From assembly GCF_030816715.1 (NCBI RefSeq), contig NZ_JAUSYH010000001.1, positions 496,001 through 560,000 of the forward strand: a DNA stretch of 64,000 bases. Reading direction: 5' to 3'. The stretch comes from Streptomyces achromogenes. GTDB lineage: Bacteria; Actinomycetota; Actinomycetes; Streptomycetales; Streptomycetaceae. Made by a program: the position numbers and the translations under genes. Under the pieces are notes generated by a model. It was not told the origin of the DNA, did not search any database, and saw only the letters and a program-made list of their open reading frames with translations. How positions within the stretch are numbered: position 1 is the first letter of the stretch; every line of letters begins with the position of its first letter. Below, in pieces: positions 42,511 to 52,468 of this stretch.

Positions 42511-44661
42511 TCAGAAGCCTAGCGTGTCGGGTCTCGCTTCGACACGGGAACGACCGGTTCGCCTGCGCAACGCCGGCCACCTCCATTCCAGCGCCGGGCG
42601 CAGTCGGTTCGCCAGGTCCACCAGGGCCACGTACGCGCGCTCGGTGGGAGCGTGCGCACCCAGCCCCCGGACCGCTTCCGACAGCCTCAGCCGGTCGTGG
42701 GCGCGCAGGAACTCGGCGTACCGGATCTCCGCCTCGAGGCCGGCGGCCGCGGCGTCGTCCACCTGGAGGCCGTCCAGCGCCGCACGGGCGTCTGTCAGGT
42801 CGTCGTGCGTCGGCGGGGCGGGTGGGGTCTGCCGGGCGGGGACGGTGACCAGCAGGCGGACGATCGCGACCCGCGCCTCGCGCTCGTAGCGGAACTCCTG
42901 GGTGAGCCGTTCCGCGGTGGCCACCGCTTCCGCGCGCCGGCCGGACAGCAGGTGCACCCGGGCCAGCCCGAAACCGGCCGCGCCGAGCGCGGGCGTGGTG
43001 TCGAAGACGGTGCCGTAGTGCGAGCGGGCGACCTCGTGGTCGTCGCGGAACTCGGCGCACAGGCCGAGCGCGAGCTGCGGGATCAGCTCACCCGGCAGGG
43101 CCCGTCGCACCTCGGTGAAGTGGCCGGCGGCTCTGGGCACGTCCTCGCGGGCCAACGCGATCAGGCCGGAGTACCAGGCGTGCAGCCAGTGCCAGTCGGG
43201 CAGTCCCGCGCGCGTGAGCGCCTGCGCGGCCCGGGTGACGTCCCTGCGGCGCAGCGCGAGCCGGCTCTCGGCCAGCGCGTTTCCGGCCGCGTCGCCGATG
43301 CGCGGATCGTCGGGGTCGGACAGGGGCGTGGGGAGTGCGCCCGCCATGTCGCGAGGGCCCGGGCAGGAGAACGGCGCGGGCAGGGTCAGCAGGGCGTCCC
43401 CGGCCACGGTCGCCCGGACCCAGTGGTCGAGGGGACGCGCCGTGCCCAGCCCGCCGTGCAGGGGCTCCGTCATCGAGCCGAACAGCGCCGACGGGCGGGC
43501 CACCTGCCGGCCGACCGGCGGCGCCGCCACGATCTGCCGGACCACCCCGCTGAGCTGCTCGCCGAACTGGCGTGCCGAAACGAATCGTCGCTCGGGCACG
43601 ACGATGTCCGTGGCACGGTCCAGCAGCAGCATCAGCGAGTCGACTCCCGGCGCCGCTCGGTCGATCCCGTGCGAGCGGCACACCTCCCGCAGCGTCATGC
43701 CGAGGCCGTACAGGTCGAATCCGGGGGTGGGCTTCACGTGCTCAGGGTCGTCCTCGGGGGGCGCGTACGCCTTGGTGTAGGCGACGATCGGACCGGCCTC
43801 CTCCTGGGAGCGCACCGCACCGAAGTCGATGAGCCGCACCCGGTCCAGCGGCCGGGCGGAGCCCGCGGAGCCCTCCTCCCGGAACCGGATGACGTTCAGG
43901 GGTTTGACGTCGCAGTGCAGCAGCCCTCTGGCGTGCAGGTAGTCGAGCGCCTGGAGGAGGCGGACGCCGTGCGCGAGGAGCGTCTCGAGCCGGTCTCCGT
44001 CGCGCGCCGACAGGGCGACGCCCGGCACGTACTCGAGCACGAGGTGGGGCCCCTGGGGTTCGTAGCCGAGGATGCGGACGATGCTGTCGTGCCGGAGCCC
44101 GACCAGCACGTCCCGCTCGTGCTCGGCCGTCCTGGCCACCGACCGGTTCAGCGCCTTGAGGACCACCTGCGTCTCGAGGTTGCGGTCGTGTGCGAGATAC
44201 GCGGCGCCGTAGGCCCCCGAGCCGAGGACCCGCTCGACGTCGTAGCGGCCGGCGATGGTGAGGCCGTGCGGCTGGGCGAAGTCGAAGCGGGTTCCGCAGT
44301 TCGCGCAGTAGCCCGCGGTGCGGCCGGGCTCCCCGCCGTGCCCTCGGCCCACCGGCTGCCCGCAGACGGGATTCGCGCAGAACCGGTGCTCCTCGGCGAC
44401 CGGGCCCGCCACGGGGAGCGGCGGGTCAGGAGGGTCGGCGGTGAGGCCGGAATCGATCAGGTCGAGGCCGTACCAGGGGTCCGGGCGCACCTGCGCCACG
44501 CCGACGCTGACGCCCCGCGCCGAGCCTGCGCGCTGTTCCTGCGCCACGCCGGCGGGCGAGACGGCGCCTTCCCGCGGCAGCGGGCGCTTGTCGCACTTCG
44601 GGCAGAAGCCCTGCTTGTCGATCTCGCCCAGGCCGCAGTCGGGGCGGTTGCACCTCAGCAA
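42511..44661 (-). CDS. PknG-like serine/threonine kinase with zinc ribbons and TPR-like tail
   Basis: A 716-residue soluble kinase. Cys pairs near 4/9 and 20/23, and again at 95/100 and 119/122, make two zinc-ribbon or rubredoxin-like units. The kinase domain (about 138-400) has VLGSGAYGAAYLA, Lys169, HCDVKPLNV with catalytic Asp251, and DFG at 279-281. The last 250 residues are helical repeats like the TPR part of PknG. The start is TTG 44661 with GAAGGG upstream, four bases after the protease stop, so translation is coupled. I infer it signals inside the operon's own system. Confidence 0.85.
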   Translation of the reverse strand: MLRCNRPDCGLGEIDKQGFCPKCDKRPLPREGAVSPAGVAQEQRAGSARGVSVGVAQVRPDPWYGLDLIDSGLTADPPDPPLPVAGPVAEEHRFCANPVCGQPVGRGHGGEPGRTAGYCANCGTRFDFAQPHGLTIAGRYDVERVLGSGAYGAAYLAHDRNLETQVVLKALNRSVARTAEHERDVLVGLRHDSIVRILGYEPQGPHLVLEYVPGVALSARDGDRLETLLAHGVRLLQALDYLHARGLLHCDVKPLNVIRFREEGSAGSARPLDRVRLIDFGAVRSQEEAGPIVAYTKAYAPPEDDPEHVKPTPGFDLYGLGMTLREVCRSHGIDRAAPGVDSLMLLLDRATDIVVPERRFVSARQFGEQLSGVVRQIVAAPPVGRQVARPSALFGSMTEPLHGGLGTARPLDHWVRATVAGDALLTLPAPFSCPGPRDMAGALPTPLSDPDDPRIGDAAGNALAESRLALRRRDVTRAAQALTRAGLPDWHWLHAWYSGLIALAREDVPRAAGHFTEVRRALPGELIPQLALGLCAEFRDDHEVARSHYGTVFDTTPALGAAGFGLARVHLLSGRRAEAVATAERLTQEFRYEREARVAIVRLLVTVPARQTPPAPPTHDDLTDARAALDGLQVDDAAAAGLEAEIRYAEFLRAHDRLRLSEAVRGLGAHAPTERAYVALVDLANRLRPALEWRWPALRRRTGRSRVEARPDTLGF

Positions 44662-44665
44662 GGCG

Positions 44666-46366
44666 TCACCCTTCGTCGATCCGGCGGTTGACCTCGTCGA
44701 TGTAGAGCCGGACCCGCCTGCGGGCGGCCGCGAGGTCGATCGGCACGGTCTGCAGCGCGCGCGCCGCGGGGGCGTACAGCTCGGCGAGCCGCCGGTCCTC
44801 CTCGCCGAACAACCGCGCCGCGCGCACCCGGTGCAGTTCGAGGCTCGTGCAGAGGTCGGCGTAGTCGTCGACCATCCGCCGCAGCGCCCGGTCGAAGGCG
44901 GCGACCTCGGCGCGGGCTTCGAGGGCCCGGTCGTGGACCGCGGTGAGCTCGGCGTTCGGCTCGGTGGTCCGGGCGACGGCCAGCCGGATCCGCAGGCGGG
45001 GTGCGGCGCTGCGGGGCGGGCGGGGCGCGCCGAAGAACTTCTCGCCCCACCGCGCCCACAGCCGGGCCGCCGCCTCCTCCTCGGCGGCGAGCTGTCCGAC
45101 CGCCGTCTGCGCCTGGGCCGAGGTCACGCTCGCGGAGGCCGAACCGACGATGGGGGCCGGGTCGAGGGACACGTCATGGGCGAGGTCTTGCGGGGGCCGG
45201 TCCTCGAAACCCAGGACCAGACGCAGGCCGCTCGAGCGGGCCCGCCGGGCCAGCGGCCCGAGCAGATCCCGTACGAGTGCGTCCGGGTCGGCCGCCCGGT
45301 CGACGCGGCCCACCACGAGGCAGGCGGGAGGCCGGCGACGCGCCAGCCGGCGGACCGCCTCGCGGTCGTCCTCCGCGCGCAGTCCGAACCGGCCCGTCAG
45401 GTACCGGCGCACCTCGGCGACCGACCTGCCGCAGGCGTCGTACGCCGCGTCGATGGAGCCGAGTCCCAGCACGGTGTCCCCGGGGGCCTCGGTCAGCTCG
45501 GCGTCGGACACGGTCGCGCGGGCCGCCGGGTCGGCCGTGCGCACGAGTCGCACCAGCCACGAGGAGCCCGCGCCGACCGAGGCGTCGGTGCCGACGGCCA
45601 CGGTGCCCGACCAGTCGCCGTCGAGCAGGCGCGTGAGCTCCTGGGTGAGCGCGAGACGCAGCGGGTCGTGCAGCACGTCCTGGGGCAACTCGCCGCCGGA
45701 CGGGCCGAGTTCGTCGGTACGGTGGCCGCCGGTGAACTCCTTGATGCTCGGCAGGTACGTCAGCAGCGTCTCGGTCGGCAGCATCCAGGCCGCCCGGGCG
45801 TCGCCGTTGACGTAGTCGGCCACCACGATGCCGATGACTCTGCCCTTGAACTCGCCGTCCAGCGCAATGACTCCGGCGCCGGAGTAGCCCGCCTCGATCC
45901 ACGGGTCACCGGCGCGGATCTGCCTCAGCAGGCCCCATTCACCCTCCCGTCCGCCGGAACCGGCCAGTTCGGCGTCGGTGGCCATGCCGTAGGGCTCGGC
46001 CTGCGGGAAGCCGTACACCCGCACCCTGCCGCCGGAGATCGGCACCTTCCACAGGGTGGTCCTGGTCGCGCAGTCGACGGGCTCGTCGAGTACGAGCAGC
46101 GCCACGTCCCCGCGCCGTGTGCCGTGCTCGTGCACCCACGATCCGGGGACCACGCGCGCGGTGCGGGTCCACTCCGGACCGCAGGCCACACTCCTGATCC
46201 GTACGCAGGACGCCGTGCCCTGCGGCTGCGCTCCCGCGTACCGGACGACATGAGCGCAGGTCAGCACGTGCCGGTCGTCGAGCAGCACCCCGGCACCGCA
46301 GGGAGCCCCACGCTCGTCGTCCACCCTCACCCGCCACGCGTTCTCACTGTGGTGATGCAGCGCCAT
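44666..46366 (-). CDS. Trypsin-fold serine protease heading the kinase-VWA operon
   Basis: A 566-residue protein without signal peptide or membrane segment. The chymotrypsin-fold triad is visible: His39 in HVLTCAHVV, Asp87 in GDVALLVLD, and Ser162 in GYSGAGVIALD. After about residue 215 an unrecognised region contains helical, Arg-rich segments (GGELPQDVLHDPLRLALTQE, SVAEVRRYLTGRFG). Cytosolic trypsin-like proteases at the front of kinase/VWA clusters recall conflict or stress-triggered signalling systems, but no named system is claimed. ATG 46366 has GAGGG unusually close to it; a nearly leaderless start is possible. Confidence 0.82.
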   Translation of the reverse strand: MALHHHSENAWRVRVDDERGAPCGAGVLLDDRHVLTCAHVVRYAGAQPQGTASCVRIRSVACGPEWTRTARVVPGSWVHEHGTRRGDVALLVLDEPVDCATRTTLWKVPISGGRVRVYGFPQAEPYGMATDAELAGSGGREGEWGLLRQIRAGDPWIEAGYSGAGVIALDGEFKGRVIGIVVADYVNGDARAAWMLPTETLLTYLPSIKEFTGGHRTDELGPSGGELPQDVLHDPLRLALTQELTRLLDGDWSGTVAVGTDASVGAGSSWLVRLVRTADPAARATVSDAELTEAPGDTVLGLGSIDAAYDACGRSVAEVRRYLTGRFGLRAEDDREAVRRLARRRPPACLVVGRVDRAADPDALVRDLLGPLARRARSSGLRLVLGFEDRPPQDLAHDVSLDPAPIVGSASASVTSAQAQTAVGQLAAEEEAAARLWARWGEKFFGAPRPPRSAAPRLRIRLAVARTTEPNAELTAVHDRALEARAEVAAFDRALRRMVDDYADLCTSLELHRVRAARLFGEEDRRLAELYAPAARALQTVPIDLAAARRRVRLYIDEVNRRIDEG

Positions 46367-46811
46367 CCCTCAACAGTAGGACAACTCCCGTCCCAGGGGC
46401 CCGAGATGACGCGAACGCGGTTCCACCCGCGCACAGGCGCGGACCATGCGCCGGCCGGCGGGATCCCGGCCGGCTCGACGGCCGTCCCGCTCACCGGGGC
46501 GGCCGGCGGGCCGGCGCGGGTGGGCACGGACGCACGGGCTGACCGCGTCGCGTCGGCACAGGGCCTGCGCCCCCTCGCCGGCACGGCGCGCGAAACGCCG
46601 GGGACGTCCCGGCTCGGCCGGGCGGATGAACCGCTCACCCGTCGTGACCACAAACGCGTCCCGGCGGAAGGGGCGCAGGTGCCGACGGGACTACTTTGCG
46701 CTGGGCGGGTTACGCCGACGCCCGAAGCTCCACCGGTGGGGCGGGGCACACGAGCGGCCTTGTCGGCCTTCGCCCTCATCGCCCGTGCAGTGCTGCCGAT
46801 CGAGGAATCTG
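46367..46811. other. 445-bp gene-free stretch between the protease operon and ctaD
   Basis: Both flanking genes are read outward from here, so it should hold their divergent promoters. No convincing gene, repeat or operator was found. Confidence 0.5.
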
Positions 46812-48524
46812 ATGGCGACCCATACCGAACCCGTTGCCCCCGTCCCCGCCGCCGAGCGCCGCAGCCGGGGGCACGCGGTCGTGTCCTGGCTGACCACGAC
46901 CGACCACAAGAAGATCGGTCACCTCTACCTGGTGACGTCGTTCGCGTTCTTCCTCGCCGGAGGGGCGCTTGCGATGGCGGTCCGAGCGGAACTGGCCCGG
47001 CCGGGGCTGCAGTTCCTGTCCCAGGAGCAGTACAACCAGTCGTTCACCATGCACGGCACGATCATGCTGCTGCTGTTCGCGACGCCGACGTTCGCCGGGT
47101 TCGCCAACGCGATCATGCCGTTGCAGATCGGCTCCCCGGACGTCGCCTTCCCCCGGCTGAACATGTTCGCGTACTGGCTGTTCGCCTTCGGCGGGCTGAT
47201 CGTCCTCTCCAGTTTCCTCACCCCGCAGGGCGCGGCCGACTTCGGCTGGACGGCGTACACCCCGCTCAGCGGCGGTGACCACACCGCCTATCTCGGCGGC
47301 GACCTGTGGATCATGGGGCTCGCGCTGGCGGGGTTCGGCACCATCCTCGGTGCGGTCAACTTCATCACCACGATCATCTGCATGCGCGCCCCCGGCATGA
47401 CCATGTTCCGCATGCCGATCTTCACCTGGAACGTGCTGCTGACGTCGGTGCTCGTCCTGCTCGCCTTCCCCGTTCTGGCGGCCGCCCTGCTCGTCCTGGA
47501 GGCGGACCGGAAGTTCGGGGCGCTCGTCTTCGACCCGGGCAACGGCGGGGCGATCCTGTGGCAGCACCTCTTCTGGTTCTTCGGCCACCCCGAGGTCTAC
47601 ATCCTCGCCCTGCCGTTCTTCGGGGTGATCAGCGAGATCATCCCCGTCTTCTCCCGCAAGCCGGTCTTCGGCTACATGGGGCTGGTCGGCGCCACCATCA
47701 CCATCACGGGCCTGTCCGCGACCGTGTGGGCCCACCACATGTTCGCCACGCAGGCCGTGCTGCTGCCGTTCTTCTCCTTCATGAGCTTCCTGATCGCCGT
47801 GCCCACGGGCGTGAAGTTCTTCAACTGGATCGGCACGATGTGGAACGGGTCGATCTCCTTCGAGCCGCCGATGCTGTGGGCGGCCGGCTTCCTGGTCACG
47901 TTCCTCTTCGGCGGTCTGACCGGCGTCCTCCTCGCTTCGCCGCCGATGGACTTCCATGTCACCGACAGCTACTTCGTGGTCGCCCACTTCCACTACGTGC
48001 TCTTCGGCACGATCGTCTTCGCCATGTTCGGCGGCTTCAGCTTCTGGTGGCCGAAGATGACGGGCACGATGCTCGACCACCGACTGGAGAAGATCCACTT
48101 CTGGACGTTGTTCGTGGGCTTCCACACCACGTTCCTGGTGCAGCACTGGCTGGGCGCCGAGGGCATGCCCCGCCGTTACGCCGACTACCTGGCCGCCGAC
48201 GGTTTCACCGCCCTCAACACCGTCTCCTCCATCGGCGCCTTCCTGCTCGGCCTGTCCACTCTCCCGTTCCTCTACAACGTCTGGAGGACCGCGAGATACG
48301 GCAGGAAGGTCGAGGTCGACGACCCGTGGGGGTACGGCCGCTCACTGGAGTGGGCCACCGCCTGCCCGCCGCCGCGCCACAACTTCGTCGCGCTGCCGCG
48401 CATCCGCTCCGAGTCCCCGGCCTTCGACCTGCACCACCCCGAGCTCGCGGAGATCGAGCAGGGGGAGAACGAGGGCCGGCGCGACGCGGTCGACGCGGAG
48501 GGTCACAAGAGCGGCCCGCGGTGA
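46812..48524 (+). CDS. ctaD: CtaD, cytochrome c oxidase subunit I (solitary copy)
   Basis: A 570-residue heme-copper oxidase subunit. Metal ligands are seen in [11 protein letters not shown] (heme a His), [16 protein letters not shown] (Cu-B His and cross-linked Tyr), AHHMFATQ (Cu-B His pair) and [12 protein letters not shown] (heme His pair). Twelve membrane segments are expected and the hydrophobic pattern agrees. GAGGAA precedes ATG 46812. No subunit II or III gene is adjacent, so this is probably an extra copy beside a main cta operon elsewhere in the chromosome. Confidence 0.95.
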   Translation: MATHTEPVAPVPAAERRSRGHAVVSWLTTTDHKKIGHLYLVTSFAFFLAGGALAMAVRAELARPGLQFLSQEQYNQSFTMHGTIMLLLFATPTFAGFANAIMPLQIGSPDVAFPRLNMFAYWLFAFGGLIVLSSFLTPQGAADFGWTAYTPLSGGDHTAYLGGDLWIMGLALAGFGTILGAVNFITTIICMRAPGMTMFRMPIFTWNVLLTSVLVLLAFPVLAAALLVLEADRKFGALVFDPGNGGAILWQHLFWFFGHPEVYILALPFFGVISEIIPVFSRKPVFGYMGLVGATITITGLSATVWAHHMFATQAVLLPFFSFMSFLIAVPTGVKFFNWIGTMWNGSISFEPPMLWAAGFLVTFLFGGLTGVLLASPPMDFHVTDSYFVVAHFHYVLFGTIVFAMFGGFSFWWPKMTGTMLDHRLEKIHFWTLFVGFHTTFLVQHWLGAEGMPRRYADYLAADGFTALNTVSSIGAFLLGLSTLPFLYNVWRTARYGRKVEVDDPWGYGRSLEWATACPPPRHNFVALPRIRSESPAFDLHHPELAEIEQGENEGRRDAVDAEGHKSGPR

Positions 48525-48658
48525 CGCGGGGCAGGCGGCGGACGGTGCCGAGGCGGCGAACCCGTCAGCGTGCCCCCGTCGGGAGATAAGAAACAGATAA
48601 AGATGGGAGGCATGCGGGGCGCGGGGCGGGGCACACGGCGGAACGGAGGTTGATAACC

Positions 48659-48829
48659 ATGGTTCCCTTGCTGCTGGTTCTTCTGCTCGCCCTGATCCTC
48701 TTCGGCGCCGGGTTCGCCCTCAAGGCGCTGTGGTGGATCGCCGTGATCGTCCTCGTGGTCTGGCTGGTCGGCTTCTTCGCCCGGTCGACCGGGGCAGGCG
48801 GGACACGGGGCCGCTGGTACCGCTGGTAG
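48659..48829 (+). CDS. Small hydrophobic membrane protein
   Basis: A 56-residue protein: VPLLLVLLLALILFGAGFAL and LWWIAVIVLVVWLVGFFA are two membrane segments, ending GGTRGRWYRW. ACGGAGGTT is an excellent ribosome site for ATG 48659. Such tiny hydrophobic proteins are common in Streptomyces; the function is unknown. It lies 134 bp after ctaD and may be co-transcribed or independent; a strong terminator follows. Confidence 0.8.
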   Translation: MVPLLLVLLLALILFGAGFALKALWWIAVIVLVVWLVGFFARSTGAGGTRGRWYRW

Positions 48830-48878
48830 AGCGGGTCGGCACACGCCGACACACGCCGGCGGACGCGGCATGAAAATA

Positions 48879-48915
48879 CGGGTGGGGCGCACCGGACACC
48901 GGTGCGCCCCACCCG
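48879..48915. terminator. Strong 17-bp-arm hairpin terminator
   Basis: CGGGTGGGGCGCACCGG (48879-48895) and CCGGTGCGCCCCACCCG (48899-48915) are perfect inverted arms with a three-base loop, 50 bases after the small hydrophobic protein's stop. The DNA from 48916 to 49076 shows no further feature. Confidence 0.85.
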
Positions 48916-49076
48916 CATGTGCGCAGCAACCTCACCCGACGCTCACACACCCGCCCGTATCGTCGGCCGGCCTACGGGTAGGTGGCTGATCAGCTCGGGG
49001 CCGGAGCCTGTGCCGGCAGGGAACCCCGGCGCCTCCAGCAGGCGCCGGCCCCGAGTCGTCCGTGTCGTCCGGTGGT

Positions 49077-49370
49077 TCAGGCGTTGACGTGAGGGCGCCA
49101 GGCGGTCCTGCGCGGCGCGGCATGGTGCACCGGTTCGCTCGCCCGGGAGAGCCGCCCCCGGCCCAGCCACAGGGACGTCACGGACAGCAGTCCCGTGAAG
49201 ACGACGAGGAAGAGCACCGACACCCACATCTGACGGCTCCCCGGGTCCTCCCATCCCGTCCAGCCCGCCGACGCGGCCCACAGGACGGCGCCGCCTGCGT
49301 AGACGGGGCGGATGCGCCGCAACTGCCGCACGGCACGCACGGATTCAGCGTGATCGATTTTCGATGCCAT
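49077..49370 (-). CDS. Small two-segment membrane protein, hypothetical
   Basis: A 97-residue protein with RPVYAGGAVLWAASAGWTGW and MWVSVLFLVVFTGLLSVTSLWL as probable membrane helices and a basic C-terminus. Codon use looks real, but there is no clear ribosome site before ATG 49370 and I do not recognise a family. It lies downstream of the glycine betaine transporter genes on the same strand, 100 bp after proX. Confidence 0.6.
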   Translation of the reverse strand: MASKIDHAESVRAVRQLRRIRPVYAGGAVLWAASAGWTGWEDPGSRQMWVSVLFLVVFTGLLSVTSLWLGRGRLSRASEPVHHAAPRRTAWRPHVNA

Positions 49371-49470
49371 GTCGGCCAGGTACCCCGATCCGCGCCCTCC
49401 ACCGGAAGGACGCGGACGACTTGCCGGGGTCGCCGGAACCGTCGAGCGGGGACCATGCGTCCAGGCGGCC

Positions 49471-50451
49471 TCACTTGATCCAGGCGTCCACCTTGGCGCG
49501 GTTGGCCTCGACCCACTTCTTGGCCGCGGCCTCGGGGGTCATCTTGTCGACGGCGATGTACTTGGCCACGACGTTCTGGTCGTCGTTCGTCCAGTTGAAC
49601 TTCTTCACGAGGTCGTAGGCCGGGCTGCCGGACTTGGCGAACTTCGCACTGACGATCTTGTCCAGCGTGTAGACCGGGTAGTCGCACGCGATCTTCTCCG
49701 CGTCGGCGTCGCAACCCGTCTTGTAGGCAGGCAGGTTCACCTTCACGAGCGGCACCTCGGAGAGGAACCACTGGGGCTCGTAGAAGTAGCCGATCACCCA
49801 TTCCTTGTTCTTCTCGGCCTTGCGGTAGGCCTGGATGAGCGCGGTCTCACTGCCCGCGTACACCACCTTGAAGTCCAGCTTCAGGTTCTTCACCAGCGCC
49901 TCGTCGTTGGTCACGTACGACGGGTCGCCGTCGAGAAGCTGGCCCTTGCCTCCCGACTCCGAGGTCTTGAAGTTCGCGGCGTACTTGTTCAGGTTGTTCC
50001 AGTCGGTGATGTCGGGATGCGCCTTCGCCAGCCACGGCGGCACGTACCAGCCGATGATGCCCTTGTTCCCGGTAGGGCCGGCCTCCACGGCGGTCTTCTG
50101 GCCGGTGATGTACTTCTTCTTCAGGTCGTCATGGCCCCAGTTCTCCAGGACGGCGTCCACCTCGCCCGTCCCGAAGCCCTGCCAGGCGATCTCCTCCTTG
50201 AGGTCCTTCTTGGTGACCTTGCAGTGGAGGTCGTTCTCCGCGACGTACGCGACGACCGCGGCGTCCGCCTCGTAGCCCACCCACGGGTTGACCGCGAGGT
50301 TGAAGGTGCCGCACTTGCCGGACCCGTCCGCGCCGCCGCCGGACCCCGAGGAGCTGTCGCCGACCTTCGCACCGCCGCAGGCGGTGAGGGTGAGACCGAG
50401 GACCGCCACGCCTACCGCGGCGGTTCTCCAGTGTTTCGCTTGCCTTGCCAT
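49471..50451 (-). CDS. proX: ProX-like glycine betaine-binding lipoprotein
   Basis: A 326-residue lipoprotein (LTLTACGG, lipidated Cys 25) of the OpuAC/ProX type. FNLAVNPWVGYEADAAVVAYV, IAWQGFGTGEVDAVLENWGHDD and GIIGWYVPPWLAKAHPDITDW contain the Trp-rich segments that form the aromatic cage for quaternary amines. It follows the fused permease by 13 bp in the betB-proV-proW-proX order. It should capture glycine betaine, choline or a similar compound outside the cell. Confidence 0.92.
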   Translation of the reverse strand: MARQAKHWRTAAVGVAVLGLTLTACGGAKVGDSSSGSGGGADGSGKCGTFNLAVNPWVGYEADAAVVAYVAENDLHCKVTKKDLKEEIAWQGFGTGEVDAVLENWGHDDLKKKYITGQKTAVEAGPTGNKGIIGWYVPPWLAKAHPDITDWNNLNKYAANFKTSESGGKGQLLDGDPSYVTNDEALVKNLKLDFKVVYAGSETALIQAYRKAEKNKEWVIGYFYEPQWFLSEVPLVKVNLPAYKTGCDADAEKIACDYPVYTLDKIVSAKFAKSGSPAYDLVKKFNWTNDDQNVVAKYIAVDKMTPEAAAKKWVEANRAKVDAWIK

Positions 50452-50464
50452 GGCCTGTAGCTCC

Positions 50465-52468
50465 TTACGCGCTGCTTCGCCGCGCCGCTGCCTGAGTGAT
50501 CCGGTCGAACATGACTCCGAGAAGGACGATGGCCAGCCCCGCGGCGAGCCCCTTCCCGTACAGCTGTCCCTGCGAGAAACCGGCCACGACGTCGTAGCCG
50601 AGGGCGCCCGCGCCTACCAGGCCGCCCACCACAACCATCGACAGCACGTAGATCAGGCCCTGGTTGGTCGCGAGGGTCAGGGCGCTGCGTGCCATCGGCA
50701 GCTGGACCTTGGTGATGATCTGCCAGGTGTCGCACCCGGCGGAGGTGGCCGCCTCCACGGTGGCCGCGGGCACGTTCCGCACCCCGTCGGCGATGATCTT
50801 GATGGCGACGGGGGCCGCGTAGACGACGGCGGCGACGATGGCCGTGAAGCGGGTCGCGCCGAAGAGCGCGAGGAACGGCACCAGGTAGACGAACGGCGGC
50901 ATGACCTGCGCCGCGTCCAGGGTGGGCCGCAGCACCCGGTCCACGAGGGTGCTGCGGCCCATCCACACGCCGAAGACGACGCCGAGCAGCATCACCAGCA
51001 CCGTCGCGAAGACGGTCGAGGCCAGCGTCGTCATGGCGTCCGACCACATGCCGGTGCCGACCAGCAGGCCGACGCAGACGGCCGTGGTGATGCCGGCCCG
51101 CAGGCCGCCGAGCACCGCGCCGAGCGCGATCAGCACCACGCCCACCAGCCACCACGGGGAGTCGGTGAGCAAAGACTGGAAGGGGTTGAGCAGACCGTTG
51201 GTCAGCACGTCCCGGAAGGCGTTGGTGACCCCCGAGAGATGGTCCTGCACCCAGGTCGTCGCGGAGTCGGCGGCGCTCGCGACAGAGCTGCCGGGACCGC
51301 CCTCGCCGGGGAACTCGGCCGCCCACACGAAGGTGTGCGACAGGTACACCAGAACCGCGGTGACGGCCGCGCCTGCGCCCAGCAACGGCCGGCGCCAGGC
51401 CGCGAGGCGGCTCTGGGAGCGCCGGGCGGATTCCGCGCGCACACTGGCGGCGGTGGTGACCCGGTCGAGCACGATCGCCATGACGACGATGGACAGGCCC
51501 GCGTTGAAGGCGGTGCCGACGTCGAGCGACTGGAGCGCCTGGACGACGGTCTTGCCGAGGCCCGGCGCGTCGATCAGGGCGGCGATGGTGACCATGGCCA
51601 GGGCGGCCATGATGGACTGGTTGACGCCCATCACCACGGTCCGCTTGGACATCGGCAGCAGGACCTTCACCAGCGCCTGCCGACGCGTCGCCCCCAGCGA
51701 CTCGGCCGCCTCGACGGTGGTCTCGGGGACGGACCGGATGGCGTGCGCGGTGATGCGGATGGCCGGCGGGGCCGCGTAGATCACCGTGGCGATGGTGGCG
51801 GAGGCTCCGCCGATGAGGAAGAACAGGGTCAGGGGGGCGAGGTAGACGAAGGTCGGCATGGTCTGCATGAAGTCCAGGAAGGGCGTCATGATCCGGTGGA
51901 ACCGGTCGGACAGCCCCGCCCACACCCCGAGCGGGATCGCGAACAGCAGCGCCACAAGGACCGAGGACAGGGTCAGCGCCAGGGTGTCCATGCTCTCCTG
52001 CCACAGGCCCTGCAGCCCGAAGAAGGTGAAGCCGGCCACCGCCAGCAGGGCGACCCGCCAGTTGCCGAAGGCCCACGAGACGTAGCCGGCGATGCCGACC
52101 ACGCCGAGCCAGCCGATCTGCGGGAGGGGCCGGGCGTCCGAGGGCTGGGAGATCAGCTCCCGGACGAAGGTCACCAGGGTGTCGATGACCAGGCGGATCT
52201 CGTTGAAGAAGTACAGGAACAGCGGGTTGGTGTCGCGGTTCGCGCCGATCGAGTCGTTGACGTCGTTGAACCACCGGTGCAGGTCGGTGAGATCGGCCGC
52301 CGCCAGCGACAGCGTCTGCTTCCCGCGCAGCAGGGCGAAGAGCGCCAGCCACAGGACCAGGATCGCGGCGATCAGCAGGGGCCGCCGGCCGACGGTGCGC
52401 GGGCTCCTGACGGGGGCGACCGGCGCCGCCGTCCCGGACTTCTCCGGTTTCTCCAGGGCGACGGTCAT
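50465..52468 (-). CDS. proW: ProW-like betaine ABC permease, two permease domains fused
   Basis: A 667-residue permease made of two copies of the binding-protein-dependent permease domain. The first coupling loop is TVEAAESLGATRRQALVKVLLPMSKR and the second TVEAATSAGCDTWQIITKVQLPMARS, about 310 residues apart. Usual ProW has one copy, so this single chain replaces a homodimer. ATG 52468 overlaps the proV stop (TGATG). It is the membrane part of the betaine importer encoded with proV and proX. Confidence 0.92.
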   Translation of the reverse strand: MTVALEKPEKSGTAAPVAPVRSPRTVGRRPLLIAAILVLWLALFALLRGKQTLSLAAADLTDLHRWFNDVNDSIGANRDTNPLFLYFFNEIRLVIDTLVTFVRELISQPSDARPLPQIGWLGVVGIAGYVSWAFGNWRVALLAVAGFTFFGLQGLWQESMDTLALTLSSVLVALLFAIPLGVWAGLSDRFHRIMTPFLDFMQTMPTFVYLAPLTLFFLIGGASATIATVIYAAPPAIRITAHAIRSVPETTVEAAESLGATRRQALVKVLLPMSKRTVVMGVNQSIMAALAMVTIAALIDAPGLGKTVVQALQSLDVGTAFNAGLSIVVMAIVLDRVTTAASVRAESARRSQSRLAAWRRPLLGAGAAVTAVLVYLSHTFVWAAEFPGEGGPGSSVASAADSATTWVQDHLSGVTNAFRDVLTNGLLNPFQSLLTDSPWWLVGVVLIALGAVLGGLRAGITTAVCVGLLVGTGMWSDAMTTLASTVFATVLVMLLGVVFGVWMGRSTLVDRVLRPTLDAAQVMPPFVYLVPFLALFGATRFTAIVAAVVYAAPVAIKIIADGVRNVPAATVEAATSAGCDTWQIITKVQLPMARSALTLATNQGLIYVLSMVVVGGLVGAGALGYDVVAGFSQGQLYGKGLAAGLAIVLLGVMFDRITQAAARRSSA

